Source: Heligmosomoides polygyrus polygyrus
Lineage: Eukaryota > Nematoda > Chromadorea > Rhabditida > Heligmosomidae
DNA: 64,000 bases
Direction: 5' to 3'
Assembly: GCA_947396885.1 (NCBI GenBank)
Contig: OX377204.1
Location: 1,364,001-1,428,000 of the forward strand
A program made the translations under genes and the position numbers. This document shows positions 47,016-57,610 of this stretch, one piece after another. Within the stretch, counting starts at the first letter, position 1, and each line of letters begins with the position of its first letter. Below the pieces are notes generated by a model. It worked only from the letters and a program-made list of their open reading frames with translations. It was not told the DNA's origin and did no database searches.

Positions 47016-47249
47016 AACTCGTTCATACTTCGCGACAAAAGCGGCAAAAGCGACAAGAGCGACAAGAGCGACTGGGGCGACGGATGTAGTGTGGTGTACG
47101 TAAATAACTACGCATTTCACGCTACATTCGTCGCGGACGGAGTGTGGAGTACACAATTATTTACGTACACCACACTGTGTCCGTCGCTCTTGTCGCTGTT
47201 GTCGCTTTTGTCGCTCTTGCCGCTCTTGTCGCGAGGTATGAACAGGCCC
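47016..47249. mobile_element. Palindromic MITE, family D
   Basis: GTTCATACTTCGCGACAAAAGCG at the left and GTCGCGAGGTATGAACAGGCCC at the right are inverted. An inner pair TGTGGTGTACGTAAATAA-TAC / ATTATTTACGTACACCACA makes a second hairpin. TTA follows the right end. Confidence 0.75.
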
Positions 47250-47659
47250 TTATTAGTGCAACAAAACGAAGCTTATGCAAAATCTTTCTGTAAATAGTGA
47301 GAAAGCGTTTTAAACGCAATGAATCCAGCTGACAAGTTAGATGTCAAAGGACTCACGACACTTAACCGGCCTTACTGAATGTCGTGGATCCATCCTAATT
47401 GGGAGGGGCAGCGCATCTCACGCAGGACACTAACTCTCCAAGTTCGCATATTTAGCACAGTCTCGCTTGGCACTAGCTGAAGCTCTGCAACAAACTCTGA
47501 ATAGGAGGTGAAGAGGCAAGACACTACATGCCCTTCTCCGACTAGGATAGATCCAATGTTCCCTATAGGAAGCAATGTTCGCAACCTAAGAGTGCTTATA
47601 GAACACTGATCTAGATTTGGTGCTCCAGGCCAGTCCTAAGAAGTCAGTATAGAACAATC

Positions 47660-48090
47660 ATTTAGTGATCAGTCACCATTCCCGTTCTGTCTTCCGGCCC
47701 AAAAGGGAGCGGAACGGAACCGAAAGGCTGAAAAGGGCCGAAAACCAGAATTCGAAGCACCGATACGGAAATTTCGCAGATCCCTGCGATATAACACTCC
47801 TAGCTTCACATTCGAATGAGACTTTTCGAATATTCGAATACTGGTGTCTTTCTGCTCCGTTTCGAATATTCGAATGGTTTCGAATACCCGCAATTTTCGA
47901 GCATCCGAATTTCGAATATATTTGAAAAACGCGATTTTTTGAACACTAGAATTCGAACACATTCAAAAATACGAATTTTTGAATACTCGGTTTCGAATAA
48001 TTCGAAAAACGCGATTTTTTCTGAATATTCGAATTCGAGTACTCAAATCCGAGTAAAAATCATTCAAATGCCTATTCGAATAGGTCATTC
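47660..48090. repeat. TTCGAA-rich degenerate repeat
   Basis: Dense TTCGAATATTCGAAT motifs in irregular spacing, same base pattern as 17930-18110 and 4735-4990. Low-complexity open frames here are products of the repeat. Confidence 0.6.
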
Positions 48091-48099
48091 GAGCACAAC

Positions 48100-48364
48100 T
48101 ATAGTATGAACACTTTTCGGCGGCGCGCGCTCGGTTTAATCGATTTGCATGTTTTGCACGGGCGACGAGAGTGACGAGGGCGCAGCGCGCCCGGCGTGCG
48201 CAGAGCCGGCAAGTGTGAACAGGCGAAGGAGCAACAAGGACGGCTGGAGCGACAGCGCCGGCGCTCGAGTATGAACACTTTTCGGCGGCGCGGGCTTGGT
48301 TTTAATCGATATGTATGTTTTGCATGGGCGACGAGTCGCTTTTTCGCGAACTATGAACAGGCCC
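48100..48364. mobile_element. Palindromic MITE, family B, rearranged tandem copy
   Basis: Two partial copies of the family B right half (AGTATGAACACTTTTCGGCGG occurs twice, at about 48103 and 48269). The right end GCGAACTATGAACAGGCCC is followed by TAA. The left end is missing. Confidence 0.6.
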
Positions 48365-48399
48365 TAATGGATGAGCAGCTGCTTCAGCGTAGCTAAGAT

Positions 48400-48650
48400 T
48401 GTTTTGTTTTCTGTCCGTATCCAAGGTCAGTCTTGTCTTCAACTTCTTACGGTGTCGATTTCGTGGTCTCTTAGACTTTTGGATGGATTTCTGCACAGTG
48501 AAGTGGTATTTGGGAGAGTAGTTTCTCAAACGACATCGACTCCTCGGCTCTCAAGAAGGCGATAATACAGAGACGTAAGTCGCAATAAAGAGTTATACCA
48601 ATCTTGACTACGCTGAAGCAGCTACATATCTATTACAACGTCAAATTGCA
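48400..48650 (+). repeat. Hammerhead-bearing short repeat, diverged copy
   Basis: Matches 21225-21470 in order: TCCGTATC-AAGG, TTTCGTGGTCT, GAGTAGTTTCTCAAA, the motif region and GTCGCAATAAA. It carries a decayed hammerhead-like core (CTCAAGA, GAGAC) at 48546-48584. Confidence 0.6.
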
Positions 48651-49460
48651 TCTCTTCCTAATGCTGTACCTGCTGAGATGCTCCACCGAAAACCGCCTCA
48701 AATAGTATGAAGCTTCAATAGCTCCACTATTGATTAACAGTGGAAAAAATGGTGCCGGCACTGATCCGAAGACATGCTGGTCCCGCAACGACTGTTCTTG
48801 CGGCAACGGTTTGAAAACGAGGTTCCCTAGTAAGAACATATTGTGGGCAGGAGTGTGCGAATTTACAATTTACGATTTTACGATTTACGGCGAGATTGGG
48901 GAAATTTTTACGATTTACGATTTACGACATTTTAGCTCGTAAATCGTAGATTTTCGTAAATGTAATCTTTGATCGGCAGGACACACATCTAGCGCGCTCC
49001 AGTTCGTGCATTTTTTGCCTAATTTCTGACAGTAGACACTTCCTGCGGGCGTTCAGAATCTGCGTGTGGGGTATTTGACGCTCTTGCTTCAATCAACGTT
49101 TTGGAGATTAGATGGGTGGAACTGCAGCTATGTGCTCGAAGAAGGTAGAATACGATTCCTCGGCTGGCTCAACGAATGGCTTCTTCAACCATCTCAGGGT
49201 CATTTAACGCCAGATTCGCCTACAACGAGTAAAGGACTAGCTTGTCGGGAAAATGCATTACGCAGGCCGAAACGGCATTCAAATGCCACCAAAGTCAAAT
49301 TTAGAAAGCGAGAATTGCATGATGCATGTCGAGTCGACGATCGCTGCCTTGTGATGAATCCGAGAAAGGGCGGAAATTCTTCAAGAAGCGGCGCAAAGAC
49401 AGCTCTGACACGTTGCAAAATTTAGTTGCGATTGGAAAGTGTTACCAATAATTCGCGATA
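48651..49460. other. Unassigned stretch
   Basis: 48870-48955 contains repeated TTTACGATTTACGA motifs. No gene recognised. Confidence 0.3.
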
Positions 49461-49751
49461 GCTTGCATAGCGCAGTCGGAGGAGGTGCCGACTGTCGCGT
49501 GCACTCTATACCTGGTTCCTGTTTCGGATTTCCCCGCCTAGGCTAACCAAGTCTTCCATCCCTCCGAGGTCGGTGAATCGGTACCAGACTTGTCTGGGAG
49601 AGATAAAGCGCTGACTTGTTCATCTGCTGGCCACCGCAAGTCATTGTGCGGCCAAACACCTATTCATATCGTCTCCACGACATCCCGCAGGAGTATAATG
49701 CACTGGCGCATCCCACGAGTGATTGAGTAACGCCGTCCATTATCCTTTATC
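49461..49751 (+). mobile_element. tRNA-derived SINE, near full-length
   Basis: A box (TAGCGCAGTCGG), degraded B box, complete body and a short TATCCTTTAT tail. Confidence 0.8.
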
Positions 49752-49856
49752 TTCACTTACTAATTTATGATTCTCTACCGCTGTTCAAGCACTGAGGCAG
49801 CTTGAGATAAAAAGAAAAAACGCTTCGATCAAAGAGTTGTAAATCTAGTGATTTTT

Positions 49857-49887
<31 letters not shown>

Positions 49888-49939
49888 TTTTTTTAATTTT
49901 TACTGTTCTATCATAGCCTTATATGGTTCATCGTCTTGA

Positions 49940-51165
49940 ATCCAGTCATTATATCGATCGCTGAATTCCGTGTACTGGCTACATCGATGCTCACGTTGTT
50001 GCAGAGAAACATGGCTAAGCGCACACGGCTGAATTTAACTGCTGACCAGCGCACGGGTTTGAGGGAGGTGAGAGACCTAACGGCGTCGGGGGCTATTAAA
50101 TTGGGCGTTAGTGATAAAGTAGGTGAGTTTGTGGTTCTGCCACAATAGGTGGATAAGAGCATCACAAGACATCACCTCCAGGGCACTAGTATCTAGAGAC
50201 GATCCACCTATGAGGAATTCGCCAAGCAGTTCCGCTCCCTTAACCGGAAGAGGACTGAGATCGCAGAATCAGCGAAACTCCCAAAAAGCCTTATGTTCAT
50301 CGGCTTAACGCACGTTAGGTGTGACCATCCTGTCTGCCCGGTTCTGTACGTCCTTATCAAAACCCACAAACTGCCATCGGGAGATGACGCCCCACACAAT
50401 ATAAGGTTAGGCATTTTATAAGCAGCGTTGGTGGTCCTGCAGGTCGTATTTCCTGGCAGCTGAACTTGGTTCTCACGCAGCTACTAAAGTTCGTACCTGT
50501 CCACCTTCCTAAGGCCTGGGATGTTATACTCCCGCGGGAGCATCCGCGGATGGGCGGAAATCGCGCCGGGACGCCGCGCCGAGCCACTCGTCGCAGGCCG
50601 CCACACCCGCCCACAGACGACGAGGGGCTGTTATACTTCCCGCCAGCGGGACGGCAGCCGTTCGCGGTGCACTGCACCGCGGAAGGCTGTTGTCCCATGG
50701 AGTTCCGGAAACGCGCTCGAATGCTAGCTAGCCGTCCCGGGAGGACGACGACCGACCGCGGTGCGCCTTTCGTTCACGGATGTCCCGTGGATGCTCCCGC
50801 GGGAGTATAACGTAGACCTTAGGACTCCGGGTACCGTCCCCGAGTCGGGCGAGAATAGCATACGGCCCCAGCCCTCTCGTCGTCTGCCGGCGGCGATCCG
50901 CAGACTGCTAGCGTGGCGGGACGCGGCCATTGGCCAGGTGAGGGATCTCGGCGCGATTCCCGCCCGTCCCCGGATGCTCCCGCGGGAGTGTAGCATAGGC
51001 CTAACACCGCTGCCTTTTTGGGTAAACTTCGAAGCACATTCATGGAAGGTAGCTTTGTAATGCTGTCATTTGACGTCACATCACTGTACACGAATGTCTC
51101 CAATGACAATGTTATGCAGGCTGTCCATGGAATTATCGTGAAACATCAGGACCAGATTGTACTTT
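49940..51165 (+). pseudogene. Penelope-like element, reverse transcriptase N-terminal half, interrupted
   Basis: The plus strand reads RLNLTADQRTGLREVRDLTA, GEFVVLPQ (TAG), YEEFAKQFRSLNRKRTE, VLYVLIKTHKLPSG, then in the next frame FISSVGGPAGRISWQLNLVL and TQLLKFVPVHL. After the MITE at 50513-51001 it resumes with FMEGSFVMLSFDVTSLYTNV. The IKTHK, SSVGGP and SFD-SLYTNV blocks are the Penelope-type order. It stops about 51165, before the catalytic YxDD block. Several frameshifts and stops make it dead. Confidence 0.82.
50513..51001. mobile_element. Palindromic MITE, family G, with nested copy
   Basis: GGCCTGGGATGTTATACTCC at the left and GGAGTGTAGCATAGGCC at the right are inverted, each containing the palindrome CTCCCGCGGGAG, with TAA on both sides (50510-50512 and 51002-51004). 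A third CTCCCGCGGGAGTATAAC end at 50793-50811 and a TTATACTTCCCGCC end at about 50632 indicate a second copy nested inside. It interrupts the Penelope-like reverse transcriptase. Confidence 0.8.
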
Positions 51166-51169
51166 TGGA

Positions 51170-51599
51170 CTAAGTGTGACTCAAGTAATGACGCTCATAA
51201 ATGAGTGACTCTGCCTGCCGCGACGCACCGCGACCTCACGCATGGCTGCGAATGAGTATCGTTGCTCGCAGCCTTCTTAGTGCCCTTCGGGTGCACAGGA
51301 GTCTCTGAGCAATTCTGGCATGTAGTAGGTATGAGGTGAGGCAGGCGCAACTGTGTCTTGACAGAATAGTCCAAACAGGTGACACCGAAGCCATGTAGTT
51401 AATAAATCCACGGTACAGATAGCGGCCGTAGAGCTTTTATATATATTTATTACACGAAAAATATCGTGTGGACAACCAACTATCGTAGAGACACAAATCA
51501 AGGGATCGACCATAAATTGTCAATTAATAACGCAAACTAAACAGTAGAAGAAGCAACTACAAGCGAACCTAAAAAAGAAGGGAGAATAAAGATGAGCGA
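51170..51599. other. Unassigned stretch, possible LINE 3' flank
   Basis: AT-rich; may include the 3' untranslated part of the LINE at 51600-53390. No tail or target duplication was located. Confidence 0.35.
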
Positions 51600-53390
51600 C
51601 CGAGTTGATGGACGACATTTAAGGCTGCGACGGTATCATAGCCTGAGATGTAATTTGAGGAATGTCTTAAAGGCATTGCAGCTCCGTGGTAAATCGTGCT
51701 TCTTGCGAAGCTTCTCAAACGAGGAAAGTGTCCTGTGAGTAAAAAAGAAACGCCTACAATTTAGTTTAGCAGTGCCAGTATCATATTTGACTGGACCACC
51801 TCGAGTGTTTGTTGCTCTCACAGTCACAAGATCCTCGAGTTTGATGCCAATTTCCCGATGAACGATTTTGTGAAAAAGGAGGAGGTCGTTACGCTTTCTT
51901 CTAATAGACAGAGTGGGCAATCCAAATTGAGATTTCTCTCAATACTCGAAGGAATTCGGTCATATAAGAACCTTAGCGCACGTATCATGAGCTTCCGGGT
52001 GAAGCTATTCTGAACACTTTCTAGCAAAGCAATTGTCTTCCTTTTATGGGGATTAAAAACAGGAGTACCATATTCCAATACAGGCCTGACATATATTTTG
52101 TACGCTTGAAGAAGCACATTGGCATCCTTAGTTGATAATGCTCTAAACATATTAAACATTACCTGAGTAGCTTTGTTGGCTATCATAGTGCAATGTTTAT
52201 CGAAATTGAGATCGCTGCGAACAAGAAACCCTAGGTCCAGCAGTTCACTCACACATTTAAGCGAAGTTCCGTTAATAGAGTATTGATGCTTCTTGTTTCT
52301 ATTGCCTAAATGAAGTACTCGTGATTTTTCCTCAGACAAAGGGAGGTCCCAATCCAATGACCATTGGTAGACACTGGTAACCGCTTTCTGAAGAACGTCT
52401 ACGTCATCGGCACTTGATACTGGCTTATAGATTTTGAGATCGTCAGCAAACGCACAAAACGCAACATCACTCTCGCTAAGAAGTTTAAGCAAATCATACG
52501 TGTAAATATTGAACAAAATGGGGGAAAGCACACCCCCTTGAGGCACTCCGCTGATAGCAGATCTAGGAGCGGAAAAGGAGGCGTTTGCACGAACAATGTA
52601 CTTTCGGTTAGACAAGAATGATGCAACCCAGGAAACTATGCGCGGATGGATGCCAACAGCTCTCATTTTGTTTAACAACTTATTATGTGAAACCCTGTCG
52701 AAGGCCTTGCTGAAGTCGAAATAGACAACGTCCACATTTCTACCGTCCTCCAAATCCCTAGTCCAATGATTAAGAGTTTGTATCATCGCCGTTACAGTAG
52801 ATTTACCCTTTTGAAAGCCATGTTGATTTGACGATATGATAGAGTACTTTTGAAGATGTTCTACAATTACCTTCTTTAATATTTTCTCAAACAGCCTTGC
52901 GAAGATGGAAGTAATGCTAACTGGTCTAAAGCTCGTGGGTACATTATAAGGTGGCTTCTTAGGAATGGGAGTGACAATGGAATGAACCCATCTGCTAGGT
53001 ACCTCAGCCCTCATAAAGCTAAGATTAAATATATACTCTAAAGGACTACTTATTATATGTGCGATTCTTTTAATAAAGCTTAAGGGAATGTGATCAGGAG
53101 TGAGGCTCTCGGACGGTGGCCATTTCAGTAATAGGTTAAGTATTTCCTCCCTGTGAAACCAAACCGAATCATCCATTAGGGGGAACTCTCTTGTTATCGG
53201 CCCGGCTTCATCACTGGATGCGACTCTAAAATATTCCTCAAATGTTGATGCTAACAACTCAGCTTTATCTTTATCCCGATGGAGAACTCTGCCGGAAAGA
53301 GAGCGAAGAGCAGGTATGTGTAATTTCCCTCGCAGCTGGAACTTCAAGAGCTTATAAAATGCCTTTTTACAACGCTTATGCTTCATAAGA
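51600..53390 (-). CDS. CR1/Jockey-like LINE reverse transcriptase, long open frame
   Basis: A 520-codon minus-strand frame (53386-51824) covers the whole reverse transcriptase: [118 protein letters not shown] (catalytic F-A-D-D) and LGFLVRSDLNFDKHCTMIAN. A frameshift near 51900 moves the C-terminal part into another frame (RRKRNDLLLFHKIVHREIGI, ending KTFLKLHLRL about 51636). The 5' half with the endonuclease is absent; the sequence changes abruptly at about 53390. It is the least decayed coding frame in the window, but as a retroelement fragment it is not expected to be functional alone. Confidence 0.88.
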
Positions 53391-53404
53391 GTTTAAGTGA
53401 AGTG

Positions 53405-54245
53405 CTACTTCTGCATAGTTCCTCCATTTCTAATAGTCCTATAATCACCTGTATCACCTGCATCACCTCTCGTCCAGTTGATCATCGACTTGCTCGAGCG
53501 GGCGCCAGCAGCGTCTCCATTCGTCCCTGTCGCGTGCCAGAGTGGTCCAATGGATCCTCCTCGCTCGAGGGACACGAAGAGCGTCATATCGGTTGCTCGG
53601 GGCTTTCACGAAGAAGTCCGACTAATGCGTTGGTGGGCGTCCTGGTGTTCTCTTGACATCCCGCAGAATCCAGCCTGTAACGGCTCCCGTCCAGCGGGTG
53701 TCTGGGAATCGCACTACGTGGCCGGCCCATCTAATTTTCGACAACTTGGCCCACGCGACAGCGTCGCTGATCTTCGAACGTCGGCGAAGCTCGGAACTCC
53801 GGAGGCCTTCTCTCATTTGCCTGACTCGTGTCACTCCGAGCATCGTCCTCTCGATTCCACGCTGCGCGACGCTGATCGCGTGTTCATCGTGCTTTCGTAT
53901 AGCACAGGTCTCTGAGGCGTATGTTAGGGCAGGAAGAACAGTGGAGTCGAATAGGTTGGCACGGAGTCGGACGTTCTTCGTCTTCTTCGCGACTTCTTCG
54001 ACGTTCTTGAAAGCTCACCAAGCCGCTCGTTTCCTCCTGCTCAGCTCTGGTGCTAGGTCGTTGGCCATGTTGACTTCGCGACCCAGATACACATAGCTGG
54101 AGCATTCGGAGATGTTCGTTCCGTTGAGCGAGAATGGGGCATCATAAACTCGTTCGTCATCATGAACATCGTCTTCGTATGATTCAGCAGCGGTACATCG
54201 TTCTCAAATACACGATCGAAGTCGGCCAGCATTCGCTCCGTGCTT
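53405..54245 (-). pseudogene. RTE-like LINE, C-terminal region
   Basis: The minus strand reads FSLNGTNISECSSYVYLGRE, VNMANDLAPELSRRKRAAW, VLPALTYASETCAIRKHDEH, AISVAQRGIERTMLGVTRVR, LSKIRWAGHVVRFPDTRWTG and VKRTPGRPPTHW, then a tail of GGTGATACAGGTGAT-like repeats at 53440-53470. Frames shift several times. 1-275 and 32215-32660 are shorter copies of the same family. Confidence 0.85.
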
Positions 54246-55003
54246 CTGATGTTTCTGCTTCTGCTTCATTCTACTGCCACGTCCGTAGGATGCCGTAGGA
54301 GTGCTCTTCTCAATGGATGTCACTCGTGCAATGAAAAACCTCTTCGTCAGCTCCTAGCAGCACTCGTCCGAAGCCATGTCGTCGCTTCTTCATCGATGAA
54401 TCGCGCCTGCATGCTGCTCTTTGGCCTGGCGCAAGCGCATCTGATTATCACGCGTCCGTCTGACTCTCCGCTCGTCGTTTATCACTTCTTCAGCAGATTG
54501 CCGTTGCATTCAGCCTCAACTCCGACGTCACTCTCCCACTGACGTCGCGATTCTTTCTGGCGTTGAATTTTTCGTTCCCGTCGATTGAAGCCCGGTCATC
54601 TGTTATGCTACGGACATCAATAATATTCAAGGCTTTGGAGAGCTAGAGAAAAAAATCAATTTTTTAAGAATATATGAAACTTGTATACGTCCTCTTGTTA
54701 AATTAAATCTATCTGTTTTTTCGCCATATAAAAAGAAAGACATATTTATTTACCATAAAAAAGGTGCAAAACAACTTCATCGCAAGCTTCATCCTTGTGT
54801 ACCAAGAGCAAAGTCAATTTGAATCAAATAGCATGAATTTCCATCACACAAATCGCGATCCGTCTCATTGACAAGCTTCTGCACTTTATACCTGATTCCG
54901 GACCGATTGGCAAATTTTTAAAGATGAAAACTTGCCACACCAGAGGCGGTGTTGCCAAATTATGCCTGCCTCGTTGTAAAACTACGTCTCGAGCAATGCC
55001 TTT
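54246..55003. other. Unassigned stretch
   Basis: No gene recognised; no further reverse transcriptase blocks upstream of the LINE were found. Confidence 0.3.
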
Positions 55004-55005
55004 TA

Positions 55006-56361
55006 TTAGGTTGGTGAAAAAGGCTTCCACCACAGCGCAATTTTTTTTCAAAATTTATTGCTTCATTTGATTTGTGAGCGACCTCAATCAACAAAGTACC
55101 TACCATTTACATCTACAACCTTCTGCCACCTGATGGGGAGATCACGGATTCCTTTCTTCCAGAATGAAGTCGGCTGTGACCCGAAAAAGTGCGCCAGCTC
55201 GGATTCCACGAAGAATGTTCATCCTCTTCACGACAATGCTCGCTCCACGTTGCAAGGCCTTCTCGCCAGAAGTTGCAGGAGCTTAGGTCGTTGAAGCTCG
55301 ATCGTTGAAGCTCTTATTCCTCAGGTGTTGCTTGAGAGCTCGGAGGAGGTGGTGGTCCGACGGCGCAAGAATGCGGTGGGTGAGTCAGCACCTCCTCCAC
55401 CTAAGCTCCTGCAGATTCTGGCGAGAAGACCTTGCAACGTGGGGGGAGCATTGTCGTGAAGAGGATAAACATTCTTCCGCCCTTGTCGTTTCCGCGACGT
55501 GGCCTCGCTCAGCTTCTGCAGTTGTGTAGCGCAGACGTTCGCTGTTACTGCGGTGTCATCGTCAAGGAGCTCATGATAGAGCATTCCTCGAGAACCCCAC
55601 CAACAGCACAGCATTACCTTCCTCTGGTGAATGTTCGCCTTGAGGTTGTGGTTCTCCATGAGGGAGCCACTGGGCCTACCGAGTATGGTTAACGAAGAAG
55701 ACCCAAGACTCATCTCCCGTGACGACATCCTTTATTACGAAGAAGAACAAGGAGAGACTGAGCGATAGTCAGTCGCGAAGCCTTGTCCGAGACACGGAGA
55801 TCGTGGGGTACCCAAGTCGAGACCGCCTTGCGAAATCCAAAAGGGTGAACATGATGAGAAACGGAGGTATGATGACACTGAAGACCCACCGATAACTCAC
55901 GAGTCGTTGCGTTCGGCTCTTCACTCGGAGCGAGCCGCAATGCGTCGTCGTTCACCGCCGAATGGCGTCCAGAGCGTGGCGCACCTTCGAAGGACACATC
56001 TCCGTCCTCGAACCGCTTGAACCATCGAGACACTGTTCTCGCCAAATACAGCACAGACGTTGCTGCTGCTCGGCCTGCGGAGCGATGCTGTAGGAACTCG
56101 TAGAATATCACGTGGCGTAGATCGCGTTGACTGATGGAAGCCATTGCTTTCTCTTCACTGCAGTCGTAGTATTTATATGCCTTCAGAAGCGAATCGCCAC
56201 GTATGCGAAATATTCTAGAATATTCTAGAATAGAATTTTAAATTTTTCATTCTGGAATGGTTGTGCTGCAACTATTTGGCACTAAGCAGTCCTTTGAAGT
56301 TCCTGTTAAATCCTGAAAATTTTTTCAAAATTCTTGGTGCAAGTCTTTTTCACCAACCTAG
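55006..56361 (-). pseudogene. Mariner with internal inverted duplication
   Basis: TTAGGTTGGTGAAAAAG and its inverted copy (CTTTTTCACCAACCTAG) are flanked by TA (55004-55005 and 56362-56363). The minus strand encodes the N-terminus in one frame (56144-55710: MASISQRDLRHVIFYEFLQH, then TVSRWFKRFEDG, WVPHDLR). Shifted frames carry VVTGDESWVFF, MLCCWWGSRGMLYHELLDDD, YPLHDNAPPTLQ (normally HDNARPH), LAPSDHHLL, and finally KGIRDLPIRWQKVVDVNGRY. The second-Asp segment is present twice: 55396-55476 in the proper orientation and 55205-55285 inverted, with HDNARSTLQGL readable on the plus strand. Frameshifts make it inactive. Confidence 0.85.
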
Positions 56362-56654
56362 TACCTACAGAGCCTACGAAGCGAGCAGAATCTACTCGAA
56401 AATTGCTAAAAACATTTAGTCCCTGCCATCAGCAGAACTGGTAATGAGCCGTGTGGAGACCATCTTTTATAGATACGATTTTTTCTCAGCATGTCAACGG
56501 CTTTTCGTCGACGTAAGTGGACTTCCTTTGGATTGCCGATGTGCGTATTCCGTTAATTTTTCGTTGCATCTTGGAACAATTGTTGTGTTCTTCCTTTCTC
56601 AAACGCTTACCTTATGCACTCGTAATGAACATAATATAAGATAACTTAACATGA

Positions 56655-56960
56655 GGGAGCGTGTAGCGCAGTCGGAGGAGGTGCAGCCTCTCACGTGCAC
56701 CCGACCCGACCTGACCAGGTTGTTGGCTCAGATTTCCCGCCCAGGCCAACCAAACCCTCCATCCCTCCGTGGTCGGTGAATTGGTACCAGCCTTGTCTGA
56801 GAAGGACAAAGCGCTGACTTGTTCATCGGCTGGCCACTGCAAGTCACTTTATGCTCAGAGACGCGTTCGAATCGCCTCCTCGACTTCACTTAGAAGCGCA
56901 ATGCGTGGCGCATCTCAAAAGGGATTTAGTAACGCTGTTCCTTATTTTTCATCCTTTATT
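56655..56960 (+). mobile_element. tRNA-derived SINE, near full-length
   Basis: A box TAGCGCAGTCGG, B-box region degraded, family body and an ATCCTTTATT tail. Confidence 0.78.
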
Positions 56961-57399
56961 TGTCCTTGTGAAATATAAATTTTATCAAATTCCAAAGAAA
57001 GTCATGTCATTTTTTGGCGTGTCACTGACCAGAAATAGAATAGGAAGACTTAGGTTGTATCCCAGAGTTGTAGGTCCCAAGTTGGGTCGAACTTCGAATT
57101 CTTAAGGAGCTCAACCTACTTATAGGTCATGATGAAAATGTCATTAACATGTCCACGTTTCGCTTTAGACACCTTGTTGTGCGCAGAAACGTATTGTAGA
57201 CTGTGTGTCGGTTGAATTCTCTAGAATTTTTCATGACATTTTCGATCGATTTCTTACGCGAGTGATGATTTTCTACTCACGCTTGAATAAGTTCTAAAGT
57301 ATACCAATTTTTCTCGAACAAGAAATAGTTCTGACTGTCTCGGGGCCTCTACTGTATTGTCGAAGAAGCTCGTTGCAATTTGGAAGATGTTTGGTTGGA

Positions 57400-57610
57400 T
57401 TTCAAAACTGCCCAGCGTTTCTGGGAGTGGGTCCAATTTGACTTGAAAGGTGTCCAACTTGCTTGAGAAAGTGTCCAGTTCGACATGAAAGTGAGTCATA
57501 TCGTTTTCAGGTCAAATTTTACACTTTTCAAACCGAATTGGACACTCTTAAAACCAAATTCGGCACTTTTCAAATCAAACTGGAAACTTTTCACGCCAAA
57601 TTTGACACTC
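57400..57610. repeat. 21-24 bp minisatellite with orientation switch
   Basis: Units such as CTTTTCAAACCGAATTGGACA repeat with variation. Before about 57490 they run in reverse (GTCCAATTTGACTTGAAAGG). Both strands are open and encode a K/F/T/D heptad-like repeat, a by-product of unit length. Confidence 0.6.

Noticed and set aside
47660..48090. Frames full of RIFEYSN-type repeats
   Set aside because: They are translations of the degenerate TTCGAATATTCGAAT repeat.
50357..51109. GC-rich overlapping frames on both strands
   Set aside because: They lie wholly in the family G palindromic MITE; GC-rich sequence lacks stop codons by composition.
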